Assembly (NCBI RefSeq): GCF_041260155.1
Contig: NC_091933.1
Coordinates: forward strand, 20,613,599 to 20,677,598
DNA length: 64,000 nucleotides
Direction of reading: 5' to 3'
Source of the DNA: Ptychodera flava
Taxonomy: Eukaryota > Hemichordata > Enteropneusta > Ptychoderidae
Below are positions 1 to 12,900 of the stretch, one piece after another; position 1 is the stretch's first letter; every line of letters begins with the position of its first letter. Under the pieces are notes generated by a model that saw only the letters and a program-made list of their open reading frames with translations, was not told the origin of the DNA and did not search any database. The position numbers and the translations under genes were made by a program.

Positions 1-839
1 GTATCGGTATCAAATATCAACGCAGTCTGTTCAGCAGTTTTTGACTTTTTGTCGTTTACGGAAATGGACGACATCAAACACCGGTTGAAACCACCTCTAT
101 ATCACAACTTCCAGTTGTGATAAAAAACAGCATATCTGTTAGGTTATAAAGAATCTTAAGCTGGTTATCTTTTAATATCAGTATTTTCATCCTATTAACC
201 AAGCACATTTTAACTTTCAAATTAACATTGTAAGTAAGTTCTGTTGAATAAATTGAGACTGTACGTACTCAGAGAAAGCACACTGAAGAGACAAATGTTT
301 GACACTTAAGAAGTTCAAGGTCATCAAAAGCATTATAAGGAATCATGTTACACTTTCATTGCACTGTTTACACAGATTGCATAATTGCTATAAATAGCAC
401 ATGAGGAATCTTACAGCCCAGCTTTACCATAAAAACCCTATCACTTTGACCACTCTTTTAATTGACCACTCTATTTTTTTCCTCAAAAAGTAATCTTATT
501 TTATCCTTACCAAGTCAACCATAAATGGAAATTAGAACTTTCTCTAATTCTATTTATTTGACCACCCTATCATGGCAAACTATTATGAGCAATTTCTTTT
601 GGATAACATAAATGGTGGTTCATAATATATCAAAGTTGGGATTCAGGAAAGTTGCCTTTACATGTTTTAATCCTCAATTCACTATGAACTGTCAAAAAAA
701 GTTGACCTTTCTGATAATTCCACACTAAAATATTTTGGCTTTGATGATTTCCTAATTAATTCAATTATTTAAAATCATATTAATTATTTTTTCTGGGTGA
801 ATTGATAGGGTTTATACAGTACAAGAATTACATACAATG
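1..839. other. Intergenic, no gene seen
   Basis: I see no coding exon here. The stretch is AT-rich, and a short motif, TTGACCACTCT or a near copy, recurs three times between about 440 and 570. The first 40 bases resemble the core repeat described at 840-1276, so a degraded copy may enter from the left edge. Confidence 0.4.
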
Positions 840-1276
840 TAAGTCAAACTTTGACCAAAAATAACAAAAAAATTCCTTAAAAATACACATTTGCATATTT
901 CATCACAATTTGAACAAATCTAAGTTGGGTTATCCCTAGGGACCTGTATACCAAATAACAAAGCTGTCTGACCAGCAGTTATGAAGAAGAAAATTTTTTA
1001 CCAAAAACACCTTTTTTGGCATTAATTTGCCTATTTTCAACAATATCAAAAAATCAAAAAAAAAAGTTTCTCAAAATCATATTTTTCATCTACACAACAA
1101 ATATCAAATCAGTAAGTACTGCGGTTCTCAAGATATTTGAGTGGACGGACGCCTCACAAACGGACATACATACATACATACATACATACATACATACATA
1201 CATACATACATACAGACTGACGCCGGACGGATACCCATCCCAATAGCTTCTATAGACTATAGTCTATAGTAGCTAA
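840..1276 (+). mobile_element. Helentron-like non-autonomous element, copy 1
   Basis: One core repeat carries the phrase CTGTATACCAAATA, shared with the copies at 17.4-19.2 kb and 33.8-34.7 kb. It is followed by a (CATA)n microsatellite at about 1166-1213, then a perfect 20-bp palindrome CTATAGACTATAGTCTATAG at 1250-1269, then CTAA at 1273-1276. Core repeat, then tetranucleotide microsatellite, then hairpin, then CTRR is the layout known for Helentron-associated elements (the pearl/HINE/DINE type). The assignment is inferred from this layout; no coding capacity is visible. The copy at 33759 has the same palindrome and end in the opposite orientation, which supports these as real element ends. 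Confidence 0.5.
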
Positions 1277-4200
1277 AAACAGTAGCACAGAGTCTTCTCT
1301 GATGAGACCACTAGAGACAGCACTTTGTCAGTTAGGTGTACCTCGAAATATGATAGCAAAGCCCTTTCTGAATACCATGAATTATTAATAACAGATGGAT
1401 AAGCATACGTATATGATAGAACAAGCAGAATTTGTTTGTTATCTCTTACTGTAAAAGCACAGTCACCTTTCAACAACACTGCAAGTTTGCGGTCGACTTT
1501 ACTGCACTTTTGTGAAACTGGGGGTTAAAAAAGTACCTTCACACTATTTATACCAAAAAACTTTACGGTATATTTTATTTGTTCCACCTACCAGGAGGTA
1601 AAAAGTACCATTTGACTCCACCATGCACAAGTCAAAAAAGAGAGAAAGTCTTTGATATTTGCACAAAGGTCCATACTTAGGCAGGTACAGGTAAAATATG
1701 GATGATACAAAATCCGTCTTGCATGGTGACACTCGAAACATCAATGAGAGTGGTTATTTTACAGAAATGGAGTTGAGAGAGAATTTTTGGTTTTTATAAA
1801 AAACATACATGAAAAGTGAAGATACAGCTGTTCTGTGTTCTCTTGCATGGACTTCACAAAGTAATCTTTTCCACGCAGTGATATCCTGCAGCTGTACTAC
1901 CTCAGTTTTGATCAGCGCCACCTAGTGGCCAATTCTTTTCCCCATTCACAGCATATGGAAGGGAAAGTCTCATAAAGTTGTGTCACTGGGCTTAATAACC
2001 TTTAAAGCAGCATTACTATCATAATTACATTTTCTCTTGATCTTTGGAAAAAAATATACATATTCAATAATGTTGGTATGCAAGGATCATCATTTACATT
2101 TAAAAACCTACCCTGAAGTTGATATCTCTGGCAGCTTACAAATTCTTAAAAAGAACAGTTCATGTATGTGCATATTTCTATCATCAAAGCAAAGCCGACT
2201 CACTCACTCAATCAGCTCTTCTAAATTTATGTTTCCATATGCATCATTTGAACACATCAATACGTTACAGCATGTGTCATGGGAGTCAAGCAAGGAGTCC
2301 CCAAATACTGCGTGAAAATATGTCTGCCAAAAAGGAGAAAAATATACTTGAAATAACTAAGAGTTGTTTACAGATCATGTCTATCACATGTATTCCGTTC
2401 TAAAATAATTGTCCAATAAAGGATGTCTTGCAAGATTTCTTTAAATTACACCATCTGTTTGTCAGCGTGTTGTGAAATGCCCTTCTAAAAGACACATTTG
2501 ATATAACCCAATGGAAAATAATGAATCTTTTAAGTACCAAGAGGTGTGGCCGAAAAAATATAATAATGTACTGGCAACACAATATAGTACCGATGAATGA
2601 ATAAATACAAAGGCATAAACTTAAGCTTAAAAATCAAACAGAAAGAATAATGAAGCATCGTACTTTTTCTCTATACAACAGGATTATTGAAACCCTGGGT
2701 TGATGCAAAAATGGCCTTCTCTTTGAAAATTGAAGGCAAGTTTGTGAATATTTGCATGTCAAAGTTCAACACCAAAGTTCGAAGGTTGCTTGGAATACAT
2801 CAAACCTAAAAGAGCCAGAAAAAAAAAAGTAAAATTTGCCTGAAACTGAAACAGCACTTTTATTATTAATTTTGTTCCAACGACAAAAGCAGCTTGTCTA
2901 GGCTTTCACTGGATGCATTTCCAGTCTTTTAAACATTAGCAGAGAAGTGATACTGACATACCAGAGTCTTGTACTAATATTCCCTTGGTTATGAGAGACT
3001 ATTGCAAAGGTTTTCGCTGATAGCTATAGCATCTGTTGCTTTTCTTTTGATGTGTTTGGTTTGTTTTTTAAACCACATTGCGTACTCTTTATCTTTCCCA
3101 TCACAGGGCAACCTCTTGACGCTGTCAGCATAGATACAAATTAATGTTCATTCACATCTGCTGGAAAGATGTCCATGTATCGCTCAGGACATGATCTTCT
3201 AATACCAAGAAATTGTGTCACATTTTTAATTAAGAAAACCAACTGTTTGTGACTTCTTGGAACTTGTGAAATTTATCTTTTGGACAAAGTTTCAAAATTC
3301 AAGCATAAGTGTCTATACACGAGTTGACATATAACTCAGTCAGCTATAAAGAGTGCTAATGAAAACGTGTTCAAATGATTGATACGTTACAAGTCACAAG
3401 TTAAGAAAACTGACTCGGTGTGTCTCCTTCTTCCATAAGTAACTTTTGAAAATTTGACTATTTTTGTTCTAATCACAAATTGAGATACACAGTATTCAGT
3501 TTGTTAATTCAGCCTGTACACGTGTAGACCACAATGTTATTGTTGACAAGTAAATTCTGGTCAAGACAAGAGTTCAAATGTAAATCATGAATGTGAATTT
3601 TACACTTACAGACACTGAGTTGACAAACTGAACACTGAGTATTGCAATTGACATACCAGTGCATAAAAATAGTCAAAATATTATCAAAATTTACAGCTCT
3701 TGGCCTTTTGATCTTGATTTGTACCAACTATGTGTGTAGAAATATTAATGCACTTACGTGATGAACACAGTGAAAATGAAAGTTTTCACAGATTTGCACA
3801 TACATGTACTTTGGATAGGAAAACTGAAGCCTGATCTCTATCAACAACATGCACAAACTCCCGGAATTGTCAAAATCTTTATCCTTATATGAATTCCTAG
3901 AAATTTTTACAAAATATTTGACAAGCAAGATGATATCAACCTCAATGTAGCTCCAATCCAGCCAGAAAACAAATTCTTGTTTTTCACAAAATGAGGTTAT
4001 GAAAAACATTTCCCTTTATCATTTTCCCCTAACCCTTCAACTGTTTAAAACTGTGTTGCTATCTGCAAAATACATGCAGACTAACACAGAACCGTACAAC
4101 ATTTTAATCATTCCGAATTCTGCCCCTTAAAAGCTCTAAGCACATTCTGAAACAGGTAAAGAACGCCCTTTGGAAATCAAATATTGCATTTAATGCCAAC

Positions 4201-4302
4201 ATTGCACATTGACTTCTATAGATTAGTGTGGCCCAACCCAAAATTGTTGATGATAATTATATACACTGGCAAGTGACCCTTCTCTGCCTTACGTATTATA
4301 TA
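1277..4302. other. Intergenic, no gene seen
   Basis: No reading frame here shows recognisable homology or splice-site support. The short open frames have the composition of random AT-rich sequence. No long repeat stands out. Confidence 0.35.
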
Positions 4303-4419
4303 TTATTGCCTGAATACATGGGTTTATGTGCCCGAGAGCAGGTGACAATTTGCCTGACACCAGGAGGGCAAATTGTCTCCTGCTGTGAGGGCAGATAAAC
4401 CCATGTATTCAGGCAATAA
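4303..4419. repeat. Imperfect hairpin of about 117 bp
   Basis: The left arm starts TTATTGCCTGAATACATGGG and the right arm is its reverse complement, ending at 4419. Pairing continues inward through GAGCAGGTGACAATTTGCC against GGCAAATTGTCTCCTGCT, leaving a loop of about a dozen bases. The two arms of about 50 bp have a few bulges. The hairpin could be a tiny foldback MITE or a structured RNA precursor. No target-site duplication is obvious. Confidence 0.6.
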
Positions 4420-4554
4420 CCTTGTTGTTACATGCCTTTCAAAGTTACTGCTTTATGGCACTTTATAGTTACATGTGTAATGACCAACATCAAACAGATT
4501 TTAACAAAAGTCAAAATAGCAGTGCATGAATTGATGTTTTACGTCTAGTGTTAA

Positions 4555-5229
4555 AGGGACAAAGTCGCCCATTTGTCATGAATTTTGTTTGATACAAGAC
4601 ACTGTTTATATTGTTTGGCATGTTGAAAGATACTGAATGAATGGGTGACCATGCATATAGTCGACCCCAGTTTTAGACACGATACATGAAACCAACGCGA
4701 GATTGAATATATGGTCATGACCATTAATCCTTTTTCACGATGGTGTCATTTAAAGGGACATAAGCTGTAACTTCTGGCAAGTTTTTCAATATTCTACTTC
4801 TGCATACCAACTGCCGTGTCTGACCCTAATCCGTTTGTCATGCTGAAATTTCGAGTATTCTTTTTGTCAACGCAGCTTGTATGTGTGTAGTGATCATTGT
4901 TTGTTTACATATATGAATTCTAGTCCGGACTTGAATACAATTTCAACAATAACAGTGGAGATTATACTCATATAGGTTGTGTTGATATGCTACATACTTG
5001 GCATGAAATTACAGTTTAGGGATTCAATGCAGAAAGTGTAGGGAAACCACAAAACAAAAGTTCTTAAAAAATCGCCAAAAGATACAGCTTATGGAGCTTT
5101 AATTTGTCTAAAGCTGGCGTCAAATATATGCATGGTCACCCATTCATTCAGTGCCTTTCAACATGTCAAACAATATAAATAGTATTTCGTATCAAACAAA
5201 ATTCATGAAAAATGGGCGACTTTGTCCCT
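4555..5229. mobile_element. TTAA-flanked (piggyBac-like) MITE, outer
   Basis: TIRs start AGGGACAAAGTCGCCCAT and extend for roughly 120 bp with indels; the right end reads ATGGGCGACTTTGTCCCT. TTAA abuts both ends (4551-4554 and 5230-5233), which is the piggyBac target-site duplication. Element length is about 675 bp, with no transposase frame. A second TTAA-flanked inverted pair lies inside it. The family assignment rests on the TTAA target and should be read as superfamily-like. Confidence 0.65.
4754..5098. mobile_element. Inner TTAA-flanked element nested in the 4555 MITE
   Basis: TTAA at 4750-4753 is followed by AGGGACATAAGCTGTA. The right end is TACAGCTTATGGAGCT followed by TTAA at 5099-5102. 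The two ends match at 13 of 16 positions. This is either a second element of the same superfamily nested in the first, or a subterminal repeat of the outer one. The perfect second TTAA pair favours nesting. Confidence 0.5.
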
Positions 5230-5233
5230 TTAA

Positions 5234-6914
5234 GCATCTACTTTGACGTCGAAAATGTAAAAGGGCTTCACCGGACCGGGTACATCGTTCACACACACGC
5301 TAATTCCCCGGATATTCCTATTCAAATCAATGCACTTATTTGCACTAACGTCGAGGCATGTAATAAAGACTACCCGGTATACAAGTACTAGACCCTCCAC
5401 ACACACTGTGTGGGGGACTGTGATTAAAGTAACATCTTGCCCTTTGGAAGGAATAGCGCCTGACATTAACACAATACTATTGATCTGAGTAGGACCTCTC
5501 ACTAGTTTTCAGAACTGTCCTTCAACGTCTGGAAGGTTGGAGTCTTGGCAGCTTTCATGATCCATGACCCCACATGCTGGTGTTTCAATCAATATGACTT
5601 ATCTTTATTTGAGCTCTCAGAGGCAGCCAATCACATCTCAACAAATTCTGGTGTTGTGAATACCCTCTTCCATGCTAAAATTTGCCTGTTTCAGTGTATC
5701 AACATACACTCTGAACCAGCATGTACAATGTAAGGTGCTTCTATATGGCTTATGACTACATTCAACTACATTAAACTGTCTTCAATGCAAACATTGAACG
5801 ACATGTTCTGAAAGGTGATTCAGTGAATTTCATGCATCCAAAAGGCAAGACCTTCCAAAGTTAAGTTTTGAAGATATAAACAAAATTGTGTGACAGGTGT
5901 ATAAAACTTATTACTGATATGGATGCACTACAGTATAGCATAAATAAAGTCAAAAAGTTTCTGAGAAAAGTATACCGGCAGAATCTCAAATAAAATAAAT
6001 ACACTAGCCATGTAGAAAAACGTCCCCTTAAAATCTACATCCGATTCAGTAAACAAAAATTAGAGTATAACTAAACACAAAAATAGTTTTTTTTTCTGGA
6101 AACCTGACAAAACTAAAATGTACTGAAAATTTTTTTTTAAGTTTGTTAATCTGACACACTGAAATTTGCCACGTTAAAGTTGGTGCCTTTAGCATTCCTG
6201 GTTTCTTTGTTGAATTTTCAGGAAAAAAGTTTGCAAGTGAAAATAAATGACCTGCATCCAGAAGATACAGTATGGGACACAAAATAGATTTTTCTGCCCA
6301 GTGCGCACAATGCAGCATATACGAAAATCAATTCTAAATGTTAAATTTGAGTTGTTGACAATTGAATTTCTATCTGACATAAATTCAGTTGTCAAAACAG
6401 TAGACTTAAAGGGAAGGGGTAGTTGAACTGCTTCTCTGCGACTTTCTTGTTTACAAAAAATGCATTTCATGCACTATATCTGGATGCATCCTGTCAACAT
6501 AGCTGCAACATTTAAATTTTACGATGTACATCATGACAAACATGTTTTAACTTTCATCTATCGCCAACGTACCTTGGATACAGTGTTTACATTGAATACG
6601 ATCTTTCAGTGCATTTCCAATTACCCTTCCCCAGAATCTCTGGGAATTTACAAGCTGAATACAATAAAAATTCCACATGCTTCAAGGATTAGACAATAAA
6701 TGATAGTTCTTACATGGAAACCAAAATCAGGCAGAAAATTATGTATAAAAAAAAAGGCAACAGAGCATAAGGCAAAAGCAATATAAGGAAGAAATATGAC
6801 AGAAAAGATAAGATTCATACTGTATATATAGATTTCTCCTCAGTTTCTTAAGTACAAATGCAAGATTCACCAAATATTGAGTAGGAGGCTTTTTTGTCGT
6901 TAGACCAATAAAGC
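5234..6914 (-). other. Downstream flank / probable 3' UTR of SLC35A2
   Basis: No further coding exon is visible after the SLC35A2 stop. On the minus strand a canonical AATAAA occurs at 5604-5609, a possible but distant polyadenylation signal. The transcript end cannot be placed with confidence. Confidence 0.3.
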
Positions 6915-9900
6915 CTATTTATCATCTTGGAAAGCCTTTTGAACTTCGTTCACGTAGTCCATGGACAGCTTCTTGTCAATGCTTTGCTGAGGAAGGCTCT
7001 GTATGCTGGCCCTGGGGCGACTGTATAAATAGACTGCCAGTATGACCAGGGCAGCTCCAAGAGTAAACTGAAAGTTGAGGCGGAAATCAAAGAAATATAC
7101 AGCGCATATCGTTGATATGATAATTGCAGCGGACGTTGCAAAACCTTTGAGGATGTTGTCGGCGTATTTAACGACAACTGCCACCATGAGTCCGCCGAAG
7201 GATTGCCAGCAGATGACAAACCAGACGAGGTTTGTATAGCCGAAAAAGAAACCCTTTTCCTGCACCTTCTCTCCGTCTTTCATCCACATTCCAATCAAGC
7301 CGATTATGGTGCCGTACAGGCCCAGCTGAATGTTCCTCAACCATATCGACGCCGACGAACCTTTGAGAATTTTTTCAAAGTACACACCGGCAAAGCCCGA
7401 CGACATGCAGGATAGAATCACTGCAAGGAGCCCCAGCAAAGGGTTTTGATGTAGGTGTTCGGTGCCTTTCTCCGTGTGTTGGCTTGCCGGGTCAGTTGGC
7501 TGCACTTGCACTAGAGCCACTCCACTAAAGAGTATACAGAGAGATATCCACTGCACCGCACTCAAACTCCGCCGCAGCATGATGACACTGAACAGGGCGG
7601 TGGTTAAAATCTTCAGTTGATAAGTCACCTGAGAAAAAAAAAAGAGAGAATTATACCGCAGAAGTTAACAAGTTATCATCTGTTTTATGGAGGCCAATAC
7701 CCATAAACAGTGCTACATTTGGGTTTTATACAGTGTGTCAACCTATGATCACAATAAAATTATTTGATAAACATACATCTCCAACAACCAACCTGGTGAT
7801 GCCAAAGTACAATGACAGTGAGAGTTCATCACACAACATGTATCAAAAGTAAAAAGGACATGTTCCCAGCACACTGAATTTTGATCCATGGTTCTTTTTC
7901 ATCTGGAGTCGCATTCTCTGCATGACGATGTGGACCACTGATACAGACACACAGATTATTGGGGAGATATAGAAATGAACACCGTGGTGATAGAACGATA
8001 CATGTATATTACTCAGATCACATTTCACAACTTACCTCACTCGAGGTTTTCATACATTGTGCATATAGATTCTGACAAACAAATTTTGTAATATGATAAT
8101 TTTCGTGGCCTTTCAAAGGATTCTGATCAAAGTGTTAGTCCTTTTATCTCCACTTGCAAGTAAGGTATACATGTCTACTGTAAGCATGATAAAGGTGGCG
8201 TTAAACTAAACCCAGAACGTCACCATTTTTGACCTGAATTTGAAAATAAATATGAAGTGTATTGACAGCAGCAACTGTGATTAGGCACAGACAATTTCTC
8301 CTTGTCTGTGAATTAGGGAAGAACCATTAGATATTATGGGTGGTCAGAAAACTAACATGCATTTGCTAAAATTTGCAGATTTAGCATTCAAAGCATATTA
8401 CCCCCCCAATATTCCTAGCTGTTTTTGCTAGTAGTTTCAAAAGAGCAATTAACATGGCTGTAATATTCAGTCTTCTGACATTTTCAATTTTTTGATCACT
8501 TCTCTTCAAAGCTTTGATAGTTGGTGTTATTAGCCTGAAACACTTTCAATTCTACATTGCATTGAATAGTTTGTTCATTTTCTCTGTCTCCCTGGTTTTT
8601 ATTTTTTGGGTAGGGGGAGGGGTATCATTTCAGTTTTACATACAGGTACCTCTGGGCAAAAAGCACATTTCTAGAAGCTTTTCAGCATGCAGATTTTATG
8701 TTATCCTATCACAGATTTGAAAATTCTTGAAAACGAGACAGCAAAATGATAGCCTCGTTTCAGAAATTTGTATCTCAGTGTCAAATTTTAGAAAATAAAA
8801 TCTTCATAGTTTATTAGCTAGATTATTACATAGGATGTGATGTAGTGGCTATTTGATACTTATCATGATGTAATTCCCATCGTGTTAAAAAACCCCACCT
8901 CATACATATGAACATGTAACATGTTCTTTTCCAAGAATGGCAAATCAAATGTTCACCTGCTTTCTCAATATACTAAAGTAACGTTATGGCTCCTTATTTC
9001 CCATTGGATTGCAATGGTTAAGGAAAGACTGGAAAAAGAACACTACTTCTTTCCACTCTCTCTCTTAAATTCCTGTGATATCTTATGAAGACCACTACCT
9101 TAGGTTTTTCAAAATCTTAGTACATGTAATAACACTATCTTTTCTTTTTTTTCTGCTTGAATTCTGTTGGACCACGTTGAGGTCATAGAATCCACTGCTG
9201 GTCAAGAAACTCATGGGTTCATCACAAGCTACAAACTCAACCTACTGGTCACAATTTGAAATCTTTGACGTTCTCACCAAGGCTACCATACCAACACCTG
9301 AAATTTGATATCTGAAACTCATGATTTTTTTTGTGTGTGGAAAAATTGATAAAAAAAAACATGCCGATGCACAAAGGATTTACAGTTTGATAGAGAAGAT
9401 ACAGTAAATATTTGATGAGACACCCTGCAAAATCAGTCGGGGTATCTCACTACAAAAAGCTACGGCCACAAATTCATTCTAAAATATAGTAAAAACACTG
9501 CATGATACTTATAAGTGCACCGCTAAGGCACTGGAGTACATGTTTGAAGCACATAACGTTGTCCAAACATGTAAACCCTACTACCGTTTATTAACAGATT
9601 TGAAACTCCTACATGGATGAAATATCTCTGAAATAACCAGTTATTTCAGTACCTTATTTCAGTAATGCTTTGAATTGAATTGGTCACTGTGGTACTAAAA
9701 TGGGTGATATGGCTGGCCTATCACCTACTTCCATGGCAACAGTTGCCTCTATAAGGTTGATGGGCCTCAGAGTTTTTATCACCAAAATTAATCAGGAAAG
9801 CTGAACAACCTTCTGGAGAAAATATCTCAAAACTGTATCATGGGTAATTGGATATGTGACCCTGAGCTTGAGAAGGTTGATGAGTATGTACATGTACATG

Positions 9901-12900
9901 TGTCAATGTGCTGATGCAATCCCCACCCAGCTTGGGGTGGTGTATGTACGTGTCTATTTACAGTTCTCAGTAGACAGCAGACCTTTTCGCTCCAGGGTAG
10001 TATTTTTTACATTCACGAGAGGGTTTTAGGAAATGAAATTTTATACACCCTCTAATGGCTAATTCTTTTCAGTTCAATACAAGTTGGACCCATTATCTTT
10101 GGAATTTGTGTTTTCGGAAAGGGAATGTAAATTTTTGCAGACCTCATCCCCCAAAAAACCAATAACATATGCATATTATAAAATTATTCATTTCATAGTA
10201 TAAATTCTTCACATTGATCGAAAAGTAACAGGAAGGCCAGCATGGACAAAAAGGATTAAAAAATCAGCCTAAAATAAAGCCAGTTACGAATTCTCACCTG
10301 GAAGGTTGCTGCACTCAGGTTTGATATTGCAATGTATAAGAGGTTGTTCTGGACTGTGTAAGCCAACGCTGGAATGGACAGCTTCAGGGTGTCTATCGGC
10401 TGGCCTATGATACTTTTGTAGAGAAATTCCACATAGTTCTTGAGATGGAAATGACATTGGTAGAAAATAATAAGCAGACAGGTGAGGAGCTTGAACAATT
10501 CTGTCATGACCACGGCCGTTGTAGAAAAGTACATATCCCCCTTGACAGTCCTCGTGTAGCGCATGACCAGAATGAGCGATGCATTTTGAACTACTAGTAT
10601 CACGAGGCTGATGTACTTCAAATTCGATGAACCTGTGACAAAAGGAGAAGAAAATGATGAAAAAATAGGCGACTTACATTGTTTTGGGACATCCAAATTT
10701 AAAAGAAAGCTAGTAGTAAATATAATAACTTACTCATAATTCAACGGATTAAAATCGTCCTGTGGTAACACCTGTACAAACTTCTCTCGGATTTCACAAA
10801 AAGAACATAAATGTGACTGCTAGTGCTGCCGTAATTATGTTTGACAATTGATTATAAAAGTTCCTATGACAAACTACATCAATTACCAACAGAGACACAT
10901 GTAATAGATATCAAAGGCAATTTACAAAGGGCTAGATCTATATTTAACCTACCGCAATACCAGTAATAGTTACGCCAGAAAAAGTGAGAACAATGCCCAT
11001 GTATCCATGGCAGACACAGTGTATTCCGAACCACCATTAGTACTGTACATGTGGCTTGGCCTATGTACATGTATATCCACACTGTATGGCAGACGGTATC
11101 ATCGGCTAATGGCCATATGGTTCCATTGTAGTAAAATTACACACTGTTTGTCAACAAATCCAACCATAATCATGATAATGTTCAGAGAGGGAGTGATAAA
11201 ATTTGCATATAGAGGACAGATACAGCTGCACAAATCAATAAGGTGACCTTCATTCACGGCAAATGTTTCTGCTACACAAGCAATCTGTTCTCAAATTTAA
11301 ACAGGTGACAATCTATCCACAGTTTTATGAAATATTTCACACGGAGCAACCTGTGTGCTTCAGAGTTTAAAACCAGCCACGAGTACAGGAAGTGAAGTGC
11401 CCCCTGCACAACTGGAGAGGTTTGTTTTCAGGTCAAAGGTCAGGGGATATGGAAGAGCCATCAATGGTACCTTGCTTTCATAACAATGGGCGTGTTATTC
11501 CTAATGCAGTCAATGAAATACCATTGTACATGTATCTGTCATCACAAGACCTTTGCTCCTGTCGTGTTATTCAAAGTAGCCCAGATAATACCTAAGAGTA
11601 GGCAGATGTCTAGACAGGGTGATAGACTTATCCTCATTCATGAAGAGATTTAGATTTTTACTAGACTCTGCTGAAATTCATCCCAAAGCATTATTTCCCT
11701 TTGAGAGATGTGAAAGATTACACTGTATTAAAGGTGTGTAAGTTTGTGCATTAACATGACAGTGGAAGAGGGGAGCATATGTGTGTGTGGATCATAACCA
11801 CTGAAATTAAGTAATTACAAGTGTTTTGACTCCATTGAAAATACTATCGAATAATGGAAAATACTTCAGAGTTAGCTTGTTTTTTTGAAAAATTCAAAAC
11901 AATTTCATTCGATTTATTATGAATTTACTTATTTTCATAACTGCCTGAACTTCAAAATAATCTTGCCCACTGCATTGTTTCCTAAAGTGTTGATGTCCTC
12001 AGCTTGCTACAGTCAATGGCCACTGTGGATTTCCTTTTCCCTATTCAGGTATTAAACCCTTCTTGCAATCCTGTTGAGCCACACAGTTCTGCTGCCATGC
12101 TGTAGTCATGCCAACAAAATAACGCAGCAGGTACACAATAATCTGCCAATAAACACCGTGACTGAACCACACTATATGAAAGTAGTGACATGCCTAGACT
12201 TGCCCATATAAAGGTAGAGTAAATTAAAGGAATCAAATTCCGCTGACTGCTGTGTTGGTAGGAGTGAGGTACATGTACTATACGTGATTGCAAAATTGAA
12301 TCAGTACCCTTTGTCTATAGGTGACAGGCTGTTGCATAGATCATAGGGAGAATGCGATGGCCTGATGTAAACTGCAGCTTTAACAGAAAAACCATGTGAC
12401 TGGGGCCAGTGTAAGGCATGCCATACTTGCACAAACACTGCAGCTCATGGTATACAGTCATTTCAGCAACAACACTACACTTTAGTGGTTCCAAACTCAG
12501 GTTTGTTCTGTATATTTGTACAATGCTGTACCGTATGTCTAGCAACCATATGGACTGTTGTACTGTAATTGAAAACTAACCGTATGTAGTCTGTACAAAG
12601 TCTAGAAACTCCATACACTATATATTATTGATATTCCAGTGTTGTCTGACAGATTTCACTTTCTATACAAAATAATCCGCTTTTTTCATTTAAACGTTAT
12701 GAACTAGAGAAGCATGTATGCTTTACCTGTTACTATGCCTACATAAACAAACTGTAAAGGAACATGTAGTTTGTTTGCTTATCACCAAATACACAAAATG
12801 AATAACTGCTTGATTCCAACCATGCAAATTTGATCAATATATGATTATTAAAATCAAAATAAAATACCCCATTAAAAAGCTGAAATCAATTTTACAGGTC

